Part shown: positions 46,161-46,233 of the stretch, in pieces | How the letters are laid out: each line of letters begins with the position of its first letter | How positions within the stretch are numbered: the first letter of the stretch is position 1 | Assembly: GCA_052387905.1 (NCBI GenBank) | Contig: JBQTIR010000032.1 | Coordinates: 1 to 46,233, forward strand | Length of the DNA: 46,233 nucleotides | Direction of reading: 5' to 3' | Source: JBQTII01 sp052387905 | GTDB taxonomy: Bacteria; Actinomycetota; Actinomycetes; Sporichthyales; Sporichthyaceae | Notes under the pieces: generated by a model | The model's database searches: none | What the model saw: the letters and a program-made list of their open reading frames with translations, nothing else | Told to the model about the DNA's origin: nothing | Position numbers and translations under genes: made by a program

Positions 46161-46230
46161 TGCAGGTCAGGGCCATGATCACGAATCTGTGATCGTGGCC
46201 CTTGATCGTTATGTAGGCAGAATGTAGGCA
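46161..46230 (+). other. Second arm region: hairpin and phased direct repeats
   Basis: TGCAGGTCAG (46161-46170) is followed by an almost perfect hairpin (46170-46182 with 46189-46201, six-base loop) and two copies of ATGTAGGCA (46211-46219, 46222-46230) spaced 11 bp. The layout mirrors 45870-45940, including the identical ten-base motif nine or ten bases after the tRNA end. The window ends three bases later. Confidence 0.5.
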
Positions 46231-46233
46231 AAC

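Noticed and set aside
45948..46178. 76-codon + frame between tRNA-Ala and the window end
   Set aside because: It runs through the tRNA-fMet-like segment and has no ribosome site or domain; not a credible gene.

Overview
The window is high-GC chromosomal DNA from an actinobacterium (Actinomycetota). The signs are very GC-rich codons, frequent GTG starts, short overlaps between operon genes, a DtxR/IdeR-type iron box, a 13E12/DUF222 HNH gene, a DUF3556 membrane protein, and the order folate cyclo-ligase / galU / moeA / rimJ / sepX known from mycobacteria and relatives. The genus cannot be fixed from sequence alone; a Frankia/Sporichthya-like or mycobacterium-like lineage would fit. Nothing in most of the window suggests a phage or plasmid, but two places carry mobile or unusual structure: a dense tRNA array and the right-hand edge.

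Layout. 0.4-9 kb: housekeeping and scattered genes: SRPBCC protein, Sir2 deacylase, enoyl-CoA hydratase, ABM-domain protein, D-Ala-D-Ala carboxypeptidase, a broken second copy of the ABM gene, excalibur protein, DUF222-HNH protein with Glu-Pro-Asp repeats, thioesterase, DUF427 protein and a secreted protein. 9.0-10.75 kb: at least 17 tRNA or tRNA-like genes packed into 1.45 kb, all on the + strand, many with non-canonical structure. 10.8-14.4 kb: a minus-strand operon (URC1-like GTP cyclohydrolase II homologue, URC4/DUF1688, uracil phosphoribosyltransferase, cytosine deaminase) that looks like the URC pyrimidine-degradation route. 14.4-15.9 kb: fragments of a siderophore ABC transporter behind an iron box, a VOC gene between them, and tRNA-Arg(CCT).

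16-21.5 kb: cupin plus TetR; a second TetR divergent from an SRPBCC/flavin monooxygenase pair, with two identical-type palindromic operators between them; a Uma2-family protein; a FitA-like antitoxin with a truncated PIN toxin. 21.6-28.5 kb: a complete branched-chain amino-acid-type ABC transporter operon (binding protein, two permeases, two ATPases) translationally coupled to a membrane-anchored exported protein and a small membrane protein. 28.5-34.2 kb: PucR-type regulator, DUF3556 protein, FAD oxidoreductase, STAS protein and a tiny membrane protein. 34.2-39.97 kb (minus strand): mscL, a FmdB zinc ribbon protein, SnoaL/LEH-like protein, membrane protein, acyl-CoA dehydrogenase, CPA1 antiporter and folate cyclo-ligase.

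40.1-44.8 kb: galU-moeA/glp-moaC-mog-rimJ-sepX, the actinobacterial gephyrin-like division locus with two extra molybdenum-cofactor genes inserted. 44.9-46.2 kb: an exported collagen-like protein, tRNA-Ala(CGC), and then two consecutive segments of the same architecture (tRNA 3' end, a shared 10-mer, a hairpin, 11-bp-spaced direct repeats), most simply read as attachment-site arms of integrative elements. The three most interesting places are the tRNA array, the right-edge integration hotspot and the URC cluster.
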